DNA of 50,440 nucleotides from Paraburkholderia sp. BCC1885 (GCF_900996235.1 NZ_CAAJGM010000214.1:1-50440), one strand, 5' to 3'; positions 24,154 through 34,427 are shown, counted from the stretch's first letter. Notes: generated by a model not told the origin, from the letters alone. A program made the numbers and translations.

Positions 24154-27100
24154 ATGAGCAGCGCAAGCGTCAAGACGGTGTGTCCCTACTGCGGCGTCGG
24201 CTGCGGAATGGTGCTGCAGGTGAAAGACGGCCAGGTGGTCAAGATCTCCGGTGACAAGGAGCATCCTGCCAACTTCGGACGGCTCTGCACCAAGGGGACC
24301 TCGGCGCACGTCGCGCTGCGCAAGTCGGGACGGCTGGAAAGCGCTTTCCAGCGCGACGAGCGCGGCAGCGACCCGATCCCGCTGCCGCTCGATCAGGTGA
24401 TGGCGGACACCGGCCGCCGCCTGCGCACAGTGCTCGATACACATGGCCCGGACGCGCTGTCGTTCTATGTGTCGGGACAGATGTCCATCGAGGCGCAGTA
24501 CCTCGTCAACAAGCTCGCCAAGGGCTTTGTCGGCACCAACAACATCGAATCGAATTCGCGGCTGTGTATGGCGAGCGCCGGCAGCGGCTACAAACTTTCG
24601 CTGGGCGCCGATGGTCCGCCGGGCTCCTACGAGGATTTCGACAAGGCCGATCTGTTCTTCGTGATCGGCGCCAATATGGCCGACTGCCACCCCATCCTGT
24701 ATCTGCGCATGATGGAGCGCGTCAAGGCCGGCGCGAAACTGATCGTGGTCGATCCGCGCCGCAATACGACCGCGGAGAAGGCAAGCCTGTTTCTGCAGAT
24801 CAAGCCGGGCACCGATCTGGCGCTCCTGAATGGTCTGCTGTATTTGCTGCATGAAAATGGTGATACGGATTCCGAATTTATTTCCGCCTTCACGGAAGGC
24901 TGGGCCGATCTGCCCACTTTTCTCGCCGATTACACGCCGGAAAAGGTCGCGGCCATAACCGGCATCCCAGCAGCCGATATCCGCACCGCCGCGCAATGGA
25001 TCGGCGCCGCGCCCGAGTGGATGAGTTGCTGGACCATGGGGCTGAACCAGAGCACGCACGGCACCTGGAATACCAACGCGATCTGCAATCTGCATCTGGC
25101 GACGGGCAAGATTTGCCGCCCGGGCAGCGGCCCGTTTTCATTGACAGGCCAGCCGAATGCGATGGGCGGCCGCGAAATGGGCTACATGGGACCGGGCCTG
25201 CCTGGCCAGCGTTCGGTGCTGGTCGCGGAGGATCGCGCATTTATCGAGGACCTGTGGCGGATCGCGCCGGGTACGCTCAAAACCACGGTCGGGCAAGGCA
25301 CCATCGATATGTTCTCGCGCATGGCCGTGGGCGAGATCAAGGCGTGCTGGATCATCTGCACCAATCCGGTGGCAAGCGTCGCCAACCGGCAGACCGTGAT
25401 TGCCGGATTGCAGGCCGCCGAACTGGTGATCGCGCAAGATGCGTTTCTCGACACAGAGACCAACCGCTATGCCGATGTCCTCTTACCCGGCGCGTTGTGG
25501 GCCGAAGCAGAGGGCGTCATGATCAACTCCGAGCGCAACCTCACGCTCATGCGCAAGGCCATCGACCCGCCGGGCGCGGCGTTGCCCGACTGGCAGATCA
25601 TCGCGCGAGTGGCCTGCGAAATGGGCTTTGCCGACGCGTTCACTTATGCATCGGCAGACGAGGTGTTCGCGGAGATCACGCGCGCGTCGAATCCGAAGAC
25701 CGGCTACGATCTGCGCGGCGCGAGCCACGCGCGGCTGCGCGAAACCCCGTTGCAGTGGCCGTGTGCGCCGGATGCGGCGCATGACCGCAATCCGCTGCGT
25801 TATCTGAACGACGGCGTCAGCCAGACGCTCAAGGAAGCGCCGGACGGCAGCCGTCCCGCGCTGGTGTTTCCGACGCCCAGCGGCAAAGCAGTGTTTTTCG
25901 CGCGGCCGCATACGGACCCGGCGGAAATGCCGGCGCCTGAGTTTCCGATTGTGCTCAACACCGGGCGCCTGCAGCACCAATGGCACACGATGACGAAGAC
26001 CGGCAAGATTCCGATGCTGAACAAGCTCAATTCGCAGCCGTTCATCGAGATTCATCCCGAGGACGCCAGCGCGCTGGGCATCGCCGCGAAAGACCGCGTG
26101 GAGGTGCGTTCGCGGCGCGGCCGCGCCGTGCTGCCCGCCGTGGTGACCGACCGTGTGCGCGCCGGCTCCTGCTTTGCACCGATGCACTGGAACGACGTGT
26201 TCGGCGAAGACCTCTGCATCAACGCGGTGACCAACGACGCGGTCGATCCGATTTCGCAGCAACCGGAACTCAAGTTCTGCGCAGTGGCGCTGGCGCGGGT
26301 CGAAGCGGAACCCGTTTCGCTGGACGATTCGATCGATTCCGCCACCATCCAGTCCAGCCTCGAAACCGCCAGCCCGGTGCTGGCAGATGATGTCAGTTCT
26401 ACGAAGGAAAGGGACATGTCCCGTATCGACGCTCTCGTGCGCGTGCTCGGCTTGCCCGAACTGCCCGCGCCGCAACTCGACGAGGCGCAGCGCGCTTACG
26501 TCTCCGGCTTCATTGGCGGCTTGCGCGCGAGCCCTGGCGGTGTCACGGACGGGGTGCCTGTGCTGCCCGCCAGCGCGCCGCTGCCGTTTGCCGCGCGGGT
26601 CTGGTTCGACGGCCTGCTTGCGGGTCTTTACAGCCGGACGGGCACCCCTGCCTCGTCGTTGAACGGCGCGCCGCCGGCCGAGATCGATGCGGGCGCGACG
26701 TCATCCGCTGCCTCGGTGCGTATTGCCCGAGCACGGCCAAAGGTGCTGCTGCTGTGGGCCTCGCAGACAGGCAATATTGAATCGTTGACGGAGCAGTACG
26801 CGACGCAATTAATGGAGTCCGGCTTTGATATCCGCACCGCCTGTATGGCCGATTACGACGTGGCCGCATTGGCGAAGGCGCAATACGTGCTGCTGATGTC
26901 GAGCACATTCGGCGACGGCGATCCACCCGACAACGGCGCGGGTTTCTGGAGCGCGCTGAAGGCGGACGATGCCCCGCGCCTCGATAACGTGCGCTTCGCC
27001 GTGCTGGCCTTCGGCGACCGCAATTACGACGCGTTTTGCGGTCACGGCCGCGCGCTCGATACGCGCATGGCGCAGCAAGGCGCCACCCGCATGCTGCCGC

Positions 27101-28356
27101 GCGTCGACTGCGACGCGGAGTTTCAACCCACGGCCGACGCGTGGCTCGAACAGATCGTCGTGCGTATCAAGGAAGAGGACGCGGCACTCCATGACGTCCC
27201 CGCGGCCGGCATGATTCCCTCGGTGTTGCCAGGCGCGCTCGCGACCAAGGCGCATCCTGCGGCTTCGCGGCTCGTGGCGAATCTGCGGCTCAACAAAAAA
27301 GGCGCGTCGAAGGACACGCGTTACTTCTCTTTGTCGACGGACGAGTCAGGCCTCGAATACGAAGTGGGCGACGCCCTGGGCGTGTGGCCGAGCAACTGCC
27401 CGGAACTCGTCGACGAACTGATTGATTTAAGTGGGCTCGCCGCCGACACCACCGTCAACGTCAGCGGCGTCGGCGACATGCGTCTTGCCGATGCGCTTGG
27501 CAAGCACTACGAAATAGCCCGTCCCAATCCCGAAGCATTGGCGTTTATCGCCTCGCGCGATTCCAGTGGCGCGCTCGCTGCGCTGCTCGCCGAAGACCGC
27601 AAGGCGGATCTGAAGAAGTGGTTGTGGGGACAACAGTTGGCCGACGTGCTGCACGAGTTTCCGGTGACGCTGGCGGCGTCCGAGTTGCTTGGCGTGCTCA
27701 AACGCCTGCAGCCACGGCTTTACTCGATTGCGTCGAGCCCGAAAGCGCATCCGGGGGAGGTACATCTGACGGTGTCGGCGGTGCGTTATAACAACGGCCG
27801 GCGTCAGCGCAAAGGGGTGTCGTCCACTTTCCTCGCGGATCGCGCCGGTGACGTCAGCGTGCCGGTGTATGTACAGAAGTCCGCTAATTTTCGCCCGCCG
27901 CGCGATGGCGATACGCCGATGATCATGGTCGGACCCGGCACCGGCGTCGCGCCGTTTCGCGGCTTTCTGCACGAGCGTCTCGCGCGCGGCGACAAGGGCC
28001 GTAACTGGCTGTTCTTCGGCGAGCAGCACGCTGCAACAGACTTCTATTACGGCGATGAACTGGCCACGATGCGCGAGAAGGGCTTGCTGAACCGACTCGA
28101 CCTGGCGTTCTCGCGCGATCAAAGCGAGAAGATCTACGTGCAGGACCGTATGCGCCAGCATGGCGCCGAGTTGTGGGCATGGCTCGAAGCCGGTGCGCAC
28201 TTCTATGTTTGCGGCGACGCGAGCCGGATGGCCAAAGACGTCGATGCGGCCTTGAAAAAGGTGGTAGCCGGTCACGGCGGCATGAGCGAGGAAAAGGCGC
28301 TCGAATATGTCAACCGGCTCGCGCGGGACAAGCGCTACGTGCGGGATGTTTATTGA
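24154..28356 (+). CDS. Assimilatory nitrate reductase fused to a flavodoxin/FNR-type electron-transfer module
   Basis: This 1400-residue fusion converts nitrate to nitrite. Residues 1-60 carry the [4Fe-4S] ligands C10, C13, C17 and C45 (VCPYCGVGC, GRLC). The molybdopterin oxidoreductase core (about 60-560) and the molydop-binding domain (about 600-720; FPIVLNTGRLQHQWHTMTKT) follow. After a linker come a flavodoxin domain (about 860-1005; LLWASQTGNIESLTE, STFGDGDPPDNG) and a CysJ-like FAD/NADPH domain (about 1030-1400; RLYSIASSP, GPGTGVAPFRGFL, terminal KRYVRDVY). The flavoprotein part can supply electrons from NAD(P)H directly, so no separate NasB-type subunit is needed. This fusion is known in Burkholderiales. 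GTG at 24151 is an alternative start. Confidence 0.95.
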   Translation: MSSASVKTVCPYCGVGCGMVLQVKDGQVVKISGDKEHPANFGRLCTKGTSAHVALRKSGRLESAFQRDERGSDPIPLPLDQVMADTGRRLRTVLDTHGPDALSFYVSGQMSIEAQYLVNKLAKGFVGTNNIESNSRLCMASAGSGYKLSLGADGPPGSYEDFDKADLFFVIGANMADCHPILYLRMMERVKAGAKLIVVDPRRNTTAEKASLFLQIKPGTDLALLNGLLYLLHENGDTDSEFISAFTEGWADLPTFLADYTPEKVAAITGIPAADIRTAAQWIGAAPEWMSCWTMGLNQSTHGTWNTNAICNLHLATGKICRPGSGPFSLTGQPNAMGGREMGYMGPGLPGQRSVLVAEDRAFIEDLWRIAPGTLKTTVGQGTIDMFSRMAVGEIKACWIICTNPVASVANRQTVIAGLQAAELVIAQDAFLDTETNRYADVLLPGALWAEAEGVMINSERNLTLMRKAIDPPGAALPDWQIIARVACEMGFADAFTYASADEVFAEITRASNPKTGYDLRGASHARLRETPLQWPCAPDAAHDRNPLRYLNDGVSQTLKEAPDGSRPALVFPTPSGKAVFFARPHTDPAEMPAPEFPIVLNTGRLQHQWHTMTKTGKIPMLNKLNSQPFIEIHPEDASALGIAAKDRVEVRSRRGRAVLPAVVTDRVRAGSCFAPMHWNDVFGEDLCINAVTNDAVDPISQQPELKFCAVALARVEAEPVSLDDSIDSATIQSSLETASPVLADDVSSTKERDMSRIDALVRVLGLPELPAPQLDEAQRAYVSGFIGGLRASPGGVTDGVPVLPASAPLPFAARVWFDGLLAGLYSRTGTPASSLNGAPPAEIDAGATSSAASVRIARARPKVLLLWASQTGNIESLTEQYATQLMESGFDIRTACMADYDVAALAKAQYVLLMSSTFGDGDPPDNGAGFWSALKADDAPRLDNVRFAVLAFGDRNYDAFCGHGRALDTRMAQQGATRMLPRVDCDAEFQPTADAWLEQIVVRIKEEDAALHDVPAAGMIPSVLPGALATKAHPAASRLVANLRLNKKGASKDTRYFSLSTDESGLEYEVGDALGVWPSNCPELVDELIDLSGLAADTTVNVSGVGDMRLADALGKHYEIARPNPEALAFIASRDSSGALAALLAEDRKADLKKWLWGQQLADVLHEFPVTLAASELLGVLKRLQPRLYSIASSPKAHPGEVHLTVSAVRYNNGRRQRKGVSSTFLADRAGDVSVPVYVQKSANFRPPRDGDTPMIMVGPGTGVAPFRGFLHERLARGDKGRNWLFFGEQHAATDFYYGDELATMREKGLLNRLDLAFSRDQSEKIYVQDRMRQHGAELWAWLEAGAHFYVCGDASRMAKDVDAALKKVVAGHGGMSEEKALEYVNRLARDKRYVRDVY

Positions 28357-28366
28357 AGGATGTCTA

Positions 28367-30301
28367 TTAAAACGAGGCGTGCGCCGCCAGAAGACGCTGC
28401 AGTTCGGCGCGCACCTGTGCAATCACGCTGTCCCAATCGCCCGGGGCCGGTTGCCGGAAAATCTTCATGCTCGGATACCACGAACTGTCGTCGCGCTGCG
28501 TCATCCAGCGCCAGCAGGTGTCGAAGCGGTTGAGCAACCATACCGGTTTGCCGAGCGCGCCCGCCAGATGCGCGACCGAGGTGTCGACGCCGATCACCAG
28601 GTCGAGCTGATCCACCAAGGCGGCGGTGTCTTCGAAGTCGTGCAAATCTGCAGTATGGTCGACGATAGCGGGTCCCTTCCAATTCGCCGCTTCGAGTTCC
28701 CGTAACTGCGACACGGCGGGTTCGCCTTTCTGCAGACTGAAAAACTCGGCGCCTGGCAGATTCAAAGCGGCAAACTGTGTCAGCGGAATCGACCTACGCG
28801 CATCCACAGGGCGCTGCACCGCCAGCGAACCATGCGGCGCACCGGCCCAAACGAGGCCCACCCGAAACGCATGCCTTGGCCCAAGTCGCTTTTGCCAGCC
28901 CAAAGTTTTTTCCGCGCAGGGCGATACGTAGCGCGGCGCGGATGGCACTGTTTCCAGCGTCGTGCCGAAAGCCAGCGGCAGGCTCATCAGCGGACAATGA
29001 AGGTCGAATGCGGGCAGAGCCTCGCCCGGCGCGAGCACCTGAGCAACGCCATTTATCGCCCTGATCAACGTCGTGAGCGACGCGGGGATCTGCACGATTA
29101 CCGTTGCCCCGCGCTCGGCCACCATGGGCAGATAGCGGCAAAACTGCAGGCTATCCCCCAGCCCCTGTTCGGCGTGCACGAGAATCCGTTTGCCGTGCAG
29201 CGATTCGTTGCCGAGCCATAATGGCTTGTCTGAAATCAGTTCGGATGACTTAAGTTGTTGTGTACGCCAACGCCATTCGTATTCCGCCCAACCTTCGCGG
29301 TAGTTCCCCAGCGTCAGATTACAGAGCGCGTGATTGAAATGCGCGGCGGCGTGGTTGGGCGAGAGCGCGATGGCCGTCTCGTAGTGAGCCAGGGCCTCGG
29401 TGTGCTGTCCTGATGCCTCCAGCGCCATGCCGCAATTGCAATGAGCGTCCGCGTGCGCAGGATCGAGGCGGATTGCGATGGCAAAATCAGCCAGGGCCTC
29501 GCGATGCCGCCCCCAAACATGCATCAACAGGCCGCGATTGTTGTAGATGTCGGCGTTGCGTGGTTCGAGCGCGCTTGCGGTCTGGTACGACGCTAACGAC
29601 GCCTCGTATTGCCCGCTAGCGCGCAATGCGTCTGCACGTCCCCAATGCGAGGCGGCGTGATGGGGCATCAACCGGATCGCTTCATCGTGGCTCGCCGCGG
29701 CCTGGGCATAGCGCGCCATGGCAAAGAGCGATAGCCCGAGATTAAAGTGCGCGAGTCCGTAATCCGGCTGGAGTGCGATGGCGCGCTCGAAGCAGCTGAT
29801 TGCCTGCGCATGCTGACCGAGTGCCTTGATAGCCAGGCCCCGGTTGTTGTGAAACGACGCCTTGGCTGGATCTAGCGCAATTGCCTCGTCATAGTCCTCC
29901 AGCGCCCGTTCATGTTGCCCAAGCGCGTGGTAGGCATTACCCCGGTTATTCAGCGCGTCGGCATGATTCGGCTTGCGGCGCAGCAGTGCATCATAGCTGG
30001 TGATAGCGGCTTCGTATTGCTGCGTCATCTGTTGCGCTTCGCCACGCAGAAAATAGGCGTCGGCGAGTTCTTCATTCTCCGCGAGGGCGCGGTCGAGCCA
30101 GCCGATCGCTTCGTGTGGCTGGCCGCTGCGCAGCGCGATAAACGCCAGCAATAGCAACACTTCGCAGGAACCGGGCGCGAGTTGCAATGCAGCGAGGCAT
30201 GCCTCGCGCGCCTGCGCGGTTTGTCCGCCCTGATATAGCGTCGCGCCTTGTAGCGCCAGTTGCTGTGCTTGTGCGGCCTTGTCGGGCGGGGAAGGTGTCA
30301 T
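28367..30301 (-). CDS. TPR-repeat protein with C-terminal glycosyltransferase-like domain
   Basis: This 644-residue protein has about ten tandem tetratricopeptide repeats at about 10-355 (for example ALEDYDEAIALDPAKASFHN, ALAHYETAIALSPNHAAAHF). A C-terminal domain (about 370-640) follows, with WLGNESLHGKRILVHAEQGL, the DSLQFCRYLP segment and DLVIGVDTSVAHLAGALGKP. The last is the nucleotide-sugar-binding block of GT9/GT41-like transferases. Homologues are often called O-GlcNAc-transferase-like or TPR proteins; the acceptor is unknown. It converges on the nitrate reductase gene with only 10 bases between the stop codons and no visible terminator, so the two messages may overlap at their 3' ends. 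Confidence 0.88.
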   Translation of the reverse strand: MTPSPPDKAAQAQQLALQGATLYQGGQTAQAREACLAALQLAPGSCEVLLLLAFIALRSGQPHEAIGWLDRALAENEELADAYFLRGEAQQMTQQYEAAITSYDALLRRKPNHADALNNRGNAYHALGQHERALEDYDEAIALDPAKASFHNNRGLAIKALGQHAQAISCFERAIALQPDYGLAHFNLGLSLFAMARYAQAAASHDEAIRLMPHHAASHWGRADALRASGQYEASLASYQTASALEPRNADIYNNRGLLMHVWGRHREALADFAIAIRLDPAHADAHCNCGMALEASGQHTEALAHYETAIALSPNHAAAHFNHALCNLTLGNYREGWAEYEWRWRTQQLKSSELISDKPLWLGNESLHGKRILVHAEQGLGDSLQFCRYLPMVAERGATVIVQIPASLTTLIRAINGVAQVLAPGEALPAFDLHCPLMSLPLAFGTTLETVPSAPRYVSPCAEKTLGWQKRLGPRHAFRVGLVWAGAPHGSLAVQRPVDARRSIPLTQFAALNLPGAEFFSLQKGEPAVSQLRELEAANWKGPAIVDHTADLHDFEDTAALVDQLDLVIGVDTSVAHLAGALGKPVWLLNRFDTCWRWMTQRDDSSWYPSMKIFRQPAPGDWDSVIAQVRAELQRLLAAHASF

Positions 30302-30477
30302 GCGATGCGAGCCAGGGAGTCACGGCGGCAAGTATACGGCCTAACCGGCACACCGCGCTCGTGCGTCCGTTCTTGCGCGCCCATTCTCGCGCGCCATTTG
30401 CGCTCCGCCAAAATCCGGCTATCCTGCCTGATGCCATCGCCGTCCCACATTAATCGCGTTAGCCTGGGGAGTTTCCT

Positions 30478-32409
30478 GTGACATCGACCGCAACGGACGT
30501 TCCGCTCATTGCGCGCGCACACCTGTTTGGCAATCCGGAGCGCGCTTCCGTGCATATCAGTCCGGACGGGCAGTACCTGTCGTGGCTGGCGCCTCTGGAT
30601 GGCGTGCTGAATATCTGGGTCGCACCGGTTGACGATCCGGACCAGGCGCGAGCCGTGACGAGCGACACGAAGCGCGGTATCCGCATCCATGGCTGGACCT
30701 TCGAGGGTCAGCTTTTCTATCAGCAGGACGTAGACGGCAACGAAGATTTTCACCTCTACGTCGTGGATCTCGACACCGGCACCGCCCGTAACCTGACGCC
30801 CTTCAAAGGCGTGACGGTGCATGTCGCGCGCGTCAGCAAGGTGGTGCGCGACCGGATTCTGGTCGCGATGAACCAGCGCGATCCGAAGTATTTCGATCTG
30901 CATACGCTGAACCTCGCGACCGGCGAACTCGTGCTGGTCGAACAGAACCCCGATTTCGCCGGCTTTATCACCGATCGGCTCTACCGCACGCATTTCGCCA
31001 CGCGCACGGCAAGCGACGGCACCAGCGAGGTGTTCAAGCGCAACGCGCAAGGCGAGTGGGCTCTCTGGACCACCTTTGCCACGGAAGACGCGCGGACTTC
31101 CGGACCCCGTCACCTGAACGCGGACGCCAGCGCGCTGTTCATGTTCGACAGCCGCGGCCGCGATACGGCCGCTTTGACGCGCATCGATCTCGCCAGCGGC
31201 GCGACCGAGGTGGTGGCCGCCAACTCGCGCGTCGATCTGTTCAGCTTCATGCTGGATGCCGATACGCTCGAGCCGATAGCCTATTCCGTCAACGTGGAGC
31301 GCCCCGAATATGTTGCGCTTACAGCGAAAATCCAGCGCGACCTCGATTTCCTGAACAGCAGGCAACTGGGCGACTGGCATGTCGCGGCACGCACCGAGGA
31401 CGACCGGCTGTGGATCATCAGCGCCGCCTCGGATACCCGGCCGGCAACGACCTACCTGTATGACCGCGAGCCGCAGACGCTACGCACGCTGTTCGAGCAT
31501 CGTCCCGAGCTGGCCGGGGCGCCGCTCGTGCCGATGCAGCCTGTCGTGATCCGCTCGCGCGACGGCTTCGAACTGATCTCCTATCTGACGCGCCCGGCCG
31601 GTGCCGATCAGCCAGGGCCGCTCGTGTTGCTGGTTCACGGTGGACCCTGGGGGCGCGACGGATTCGGCTTTAATGCCGGGCACCAATGGCTCGCGAACCG
31701 CGGCTATAGCGTGCTGAGCGTCAATTTCCGCGGCTCGAGGGGCTTCGGCAAGACCTTCGTGAATGCCGGCGATGGCGAATGGGGCCGCCGTATGGACGAC
31801 GATCTGCTCGACGCCGTGGCCTGGGCCGTGGATCAGCAGATCGCCGACCCGTCACGCGTCGCGATCATGGGCGGCAGCTATGGCGGCTATGCGGTTCTCG
31901 CCGGCATGACGCGCAATCCCGAGCGCTACGCGTGCGGCGTGGCCGTTGTCGGGCCATCCAATCTGGAGACGCTGTTGGCGAGCACGCCGCCTTACTGGGA
32001 GTCGTTTCGCACGCGGCTCATGCAGGCTATCGGCGACCCAACGACCGAAGCGGGTTTGGCGCTGCTGCGCGAGCGCTCGCCGGTGCATCAGGCCGACCGC
32101 ATCCGCCGGCCGTTGCTGATCGGGCAGGGCGCGAACGATCCGCGCGTCAAGCGGGCCGAGAGCGATCAGATGGCCAACGCGATGAAGGCCAACGGCATCC
32201 CCGTCACCTATGTGCTGTTTCCGGACGAAGGCCACGGTTTCGCGCGCCCTGAAAATCGCATTTCGTTCAACGCGATTACGGAGGCGTTTCTCGAACGGCA
32301 TCTGGGCGGGCGCGCCGAACCGATGCGGGAGGCGGAGTGGAACGGCTCGAGCGCCGAGATACTCGAAGGCGCGGCGTTGCTCGACTTGCCTACCCGGCAG
32401 AAGGATTAG
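30478..32409 (+). CDS. S9-family serine peptidase (acylaminoacyl-peptidase-like)
   Basis: This 643-residue protein has an N-terminal seven-bladed beta-propeller-like region (about 15-370; repeated blades such as VHISPDGQYLSWLAP) and a C-terminal alpha/beta hydrolase (about 385-625). The catalytic serine is in GGSYGGYA, the aspartate in GANDPRV and the histidine in DEGHGF, all in the order expected for prolyl oligopeptidase family enzymes. There is no signal peptide, so it is cytoplasmic and probably trims short or N-blocked peptides. The start is a GTG at 30478 with GGGGAG six bases upstream. The short lipoprotein gene converges on it with a 4-base gap. Confidence 0.93.
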   Translation: MTSTATDVPLIARAHLFGNPERASVHISPDGQYLSWLAPLDGVLNIWVAPVDDPDQARAVTSDTKRGIRIHGWTFEGQLFYQQDVDGNEDFHLYVVDLDTGTARNLTPFKGVTVHVARVSKVVRDRILVAMNQRDPKYFDLHTLNLATGELVLVEQNPDFAGFITDRLYRTHFATRTASDGTSEVFKRNAQGEWALWTTFATEDARTSGPRHLNADASALFMFDSRGRDTAALTRIDLASGATEVVAANSRVDLFSFMLDADTLEPIAYSVNVERPEYVALTAKIQRDLDFLNSRQLGDWHVAARTEDDRLWIISAASDTRPATTYLYDREPQTLRTLFEHRPELAGAPLVPMQPVVIRSRDGFELISYLTRPAGADQPGPLVLLVHGGPWGRDGFGFNAGHQWLANRGYSVLSVNFRGSRGFGKTFVNAGDGEWGRRMDDDLLDAVAWAVDQQIADPSRVAIMGGSYGGYAVLAGMTRNPERYACGVAVVGPSNLETLLASTPPYWESFRTRLMQAIGDPTTEAGLALLRERSPVHQADRIRRPLLIGQGANDPRVKRAESDQMANAMKANGIPVTYVLFPDEGHGFARPENRISFNAITEAFLERHLGGRAEPMREAEWNGSSAEILEGAALLDLPTRQKD

Positions 32410-32413
32410 CACG

Positions 32414-32572
32414 CTAGGCGCCGAAGAACGGCGTGCAGTAATCCGGCGGTCCGACGCAATCGCCCGGGCCGTCGGGCGCGCCGTGCAACGCGGCGCATCC
32501 GCATAGCGTCGCCCCGGCGGCGACGTAGACGGCGAGCCGAATCAATCGTAAATAAAGAGTCCGCGGTTTCAT
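32414..32572 (-). CDS. Small putative lipoprotein, 52 residues
   Basis: The reverse strand encodes MKPRTLYLRLIRLAVYVAAG, then ATLCGCAALHGAPDGP and a tail with DCVGPPDYCTPFFGA. A charged start, a hydrophobic segment and a lipobox-like LCGC (C26) indicate export and lipid anchoring. Two further cysteines in the mature part could form a disulfide. The layout resembles small entericidin/YajI-like lipoproteins of Burkholderia, but I cannot assign a family. The start codon at 32572 has a weak GGAA upstream. The stop lies 4 bases from that of the S9 peptidase. Confidence 0.65.
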   Translation of the reverse strand: MKPRTLYLRLIRLAVYVAAGATLCGCAALHGAPDGPGDCVGPPDYCTPFFGA

Positions 32573-32958
32573 GATGTTCCGTCATTCGAGAAGGGCGCCG
32601 GCGCGAATGCGTGGGGCGGCCGTGTGACAGGCAGGATAAGACGCGCGCGCTATCGCAAGCGAGGCGTGAAAATGAAGAGATATTTAGAAACCAGCTGATC
32701 CGGTCTCAGACGACCATAGTGGCTGGTTGTCGTACAACAGGTCGAGCTTAGGCATGAAAACCTCGCTCACGCCGGGCCTGAAGCGCCCGCACGAATCGCT
32801 TATTGAATAACGATTTACCTTGCGTTTACCGGGTAAACACCCGTCCCTCCGACCTTGCTCCGATCCCCGCTTAAGACATACGATGTCTGCCGAGGTGAAT
32901 TCCGTATCGGCCTGCGGATCGCCGGCAAAAAATATCCGGATCGGAGAGAGACATCATC
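32573..32958. promoter_or_regulatory. Regulatory gap with a GntR/FadR-type operator candidate (32727-32737)
   Basis: This 386-base gap between the divergent lipoprotein and MFS genes has no gene. At 32726-32738 lies a perfect inverted repeat, GTTGT-CGT-ACAAC. Its core TTGTCGTACAA fits the FadR-subfamily GntR consensus TNGTNNNACNA. It is about 220 bases upstream of the MFS start, so a regulator of that type, not encoded in this window, may control sugar-acid or related transport. The AT-richer segment 32790-32820 could hold a promoter. Confidence 0.5.
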
Positions 32959-34254
32959 ATGGGAATCAAGGTAAAAGGGCTGCGCTGGTGGATGATCGCG
33001 TTGCTGTCGCTCGGCACGGTCATGAACTACCTGGCGCGCAGTTCGTTGAGCGTCGCGGCGCCAACGGTCATGCAAAACCTGCACATCAGCACCGCGCAGT
33101 ACGGCTGGATCACCGGCGCGTTTCTCGTCATGTACCCGCTGGGTGGTCCGCTCACCGGTTATCTGATGGACCGGATTGGTCTGCGTTTCGGCTTTCTGCT
33201 GTGCGGTCTCGCGTGGTCGGTGATCTGCATGGCGCATGGTTTCGCGACCGGCTGGGTGGGTCTGTTCGTATTGCGAGGCATGCTCGGGCTCGTCGAGGCC
33301 TCGTTTATTCCGGCCGGCATGCGCCTCGCGGCGTTCTGGTTTCCGCTGCGCGAACGCGCGATTGCGGCGGGCGTGTTCAATATCGGCACCTCGGTCGGCG
33401 CGATTGCGGCGCCGCCGCTGATCGCCTGGTCCATCCTGCGCTATAACTGGCAGACTGCGTTCATCATCGCGGGGGGCATCGGTTTTGTGTGGGCGATACT
33501 TTGGATTGCTTTCTATCGTCATCCCAGCGCGCACCCGGCATTGAGCGAGCGGGAAGCCGCGCATATCGTCGACGGCAAGCAGTTGGGTCTCGCTGAAGAC
33601 GGCACGAAGCCAAACCTCGGCGAGATCTTCCGTTCGCGCAACTTCTGGGGCATTGCGCTGCCGCGATTCTTCGCCGATCCCGTCTGGGGCACGCTGGTGT
33701 TCTGGATGCCGCTTTATCTGCATCAGGCGCGAGGTTTCGATCTGAAAGCGATTGCCATGACGGCGTGGCTGCCGTTCGTCGCGGCGGATATCGGTTGCAT
33801 GATGGGTGGTTCGGTGTCCTTTCTTTTGAACAAGCGCTTCAACCTGTCGATTGTCAACGGCAAGCGGGTGGTCTTCACCGGCGCCGCACTGTTGATGACG
33901 GCCATGACCGGCGTCGGTTACGTGAAGTCGCCAGGCATGGCGATTTTCCTGTTATGCCTCGGCGGTTTCGCGCATCAGACCCTGTCCGTCACGGTGATCT
34001 CGATGTCAGCGGATCTGTTCCCGCGTCATGAGGTCGCCACCGTTACCGGCTTTGCCGCGTTGAGCGCGGGAATCGGCAACCTCGGCTTTACGCTGGTCAT
34101 GGGCGCGCTGGTGGCGACCATCGGTTACTCGCCGTTCTTCGTGGCCCTGGGGCTGGGCGATCTGGTCGGGGTGGCGCTGATCTGGAGCCTGGTGCGTCCG
34201 GCTCTCGCGGAACGGCGCGCGAATGCGCAGTTGACGGGGACCGCGAGGGCGTAG
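32959..34254 (+). CDS. MFS transporter, anion:cation symporter (ACS) family
   Basis: This is a 431-residue, 12-segment transporter. The start RWWMIALLSLGTVMNYLARS and the motif-A region PLGGPLTGYLMDRIGLRFGF match the ACS family (hexuronate, galactonate, phthalate and similar organic anions). The tyrosine/arginine pattern after segment 1 (NYLARSSLSVAAP) is conserved in glucarate/galactonate porters. GGAG lies 14 bases before the ATG, with GAGAGA closer. No catabolic enzyme gene is adjacent, so the substrate remains open. Phosphoglucomutase follows 173 bases later with its own start region. Confidence 0.9.
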   Translation: MGIKVKGLRWWMIALLSLGTVMNYLARSSLSVAAPTVMQNLHISTAQYGWITGAFLVMYPLGGPLTGYLMDRIGLRFGFLLCGLAWSVICMAHGFATGWVGLFVLRGMLGLVEASFIPAGMRLAAFWFPLRERAIAAGVFNIGTSVGAIAAPPLIAWSILRYNWQTAFIIAGGIGFVWAILWIAFYRHPSAHPALSEREAAHIVDGKQLGLAEDGTKPNLGEIFRSRNFWGIALPRFFADPVWGTLVFWMPLYLHQARGFDLKAIAMTAWLPFVAADIGCMMGGSVSFLLNKRFNLSIVNGKRVVFTGAALLMTAMTGVGYVKSPGMAIFLLCLGGFAHQTLSVTVISMSADLFPRHEVATVTGFAALSAGIGNLGFTLVMGALVATIGYSPFFVALGLGDLVGVALIWSLVRPALAERRANAQLTGTARA

Positions 34255-34427
34255 TTCGAGCAGGAGCGAAAGTTGCTACTGGGGTATGCTCGGGTAATCC
34301 GGGGCTCCTGAGCGGTGGGATAAGTGATTCAATGGATAACGTCGCCGGCGTGCGCCGCGACCATGCCAAAGCATCGCGACGCATCCCCCGCGCCTCAACT
34401 TTTGCGAACGATAAATGGATGGCATCC

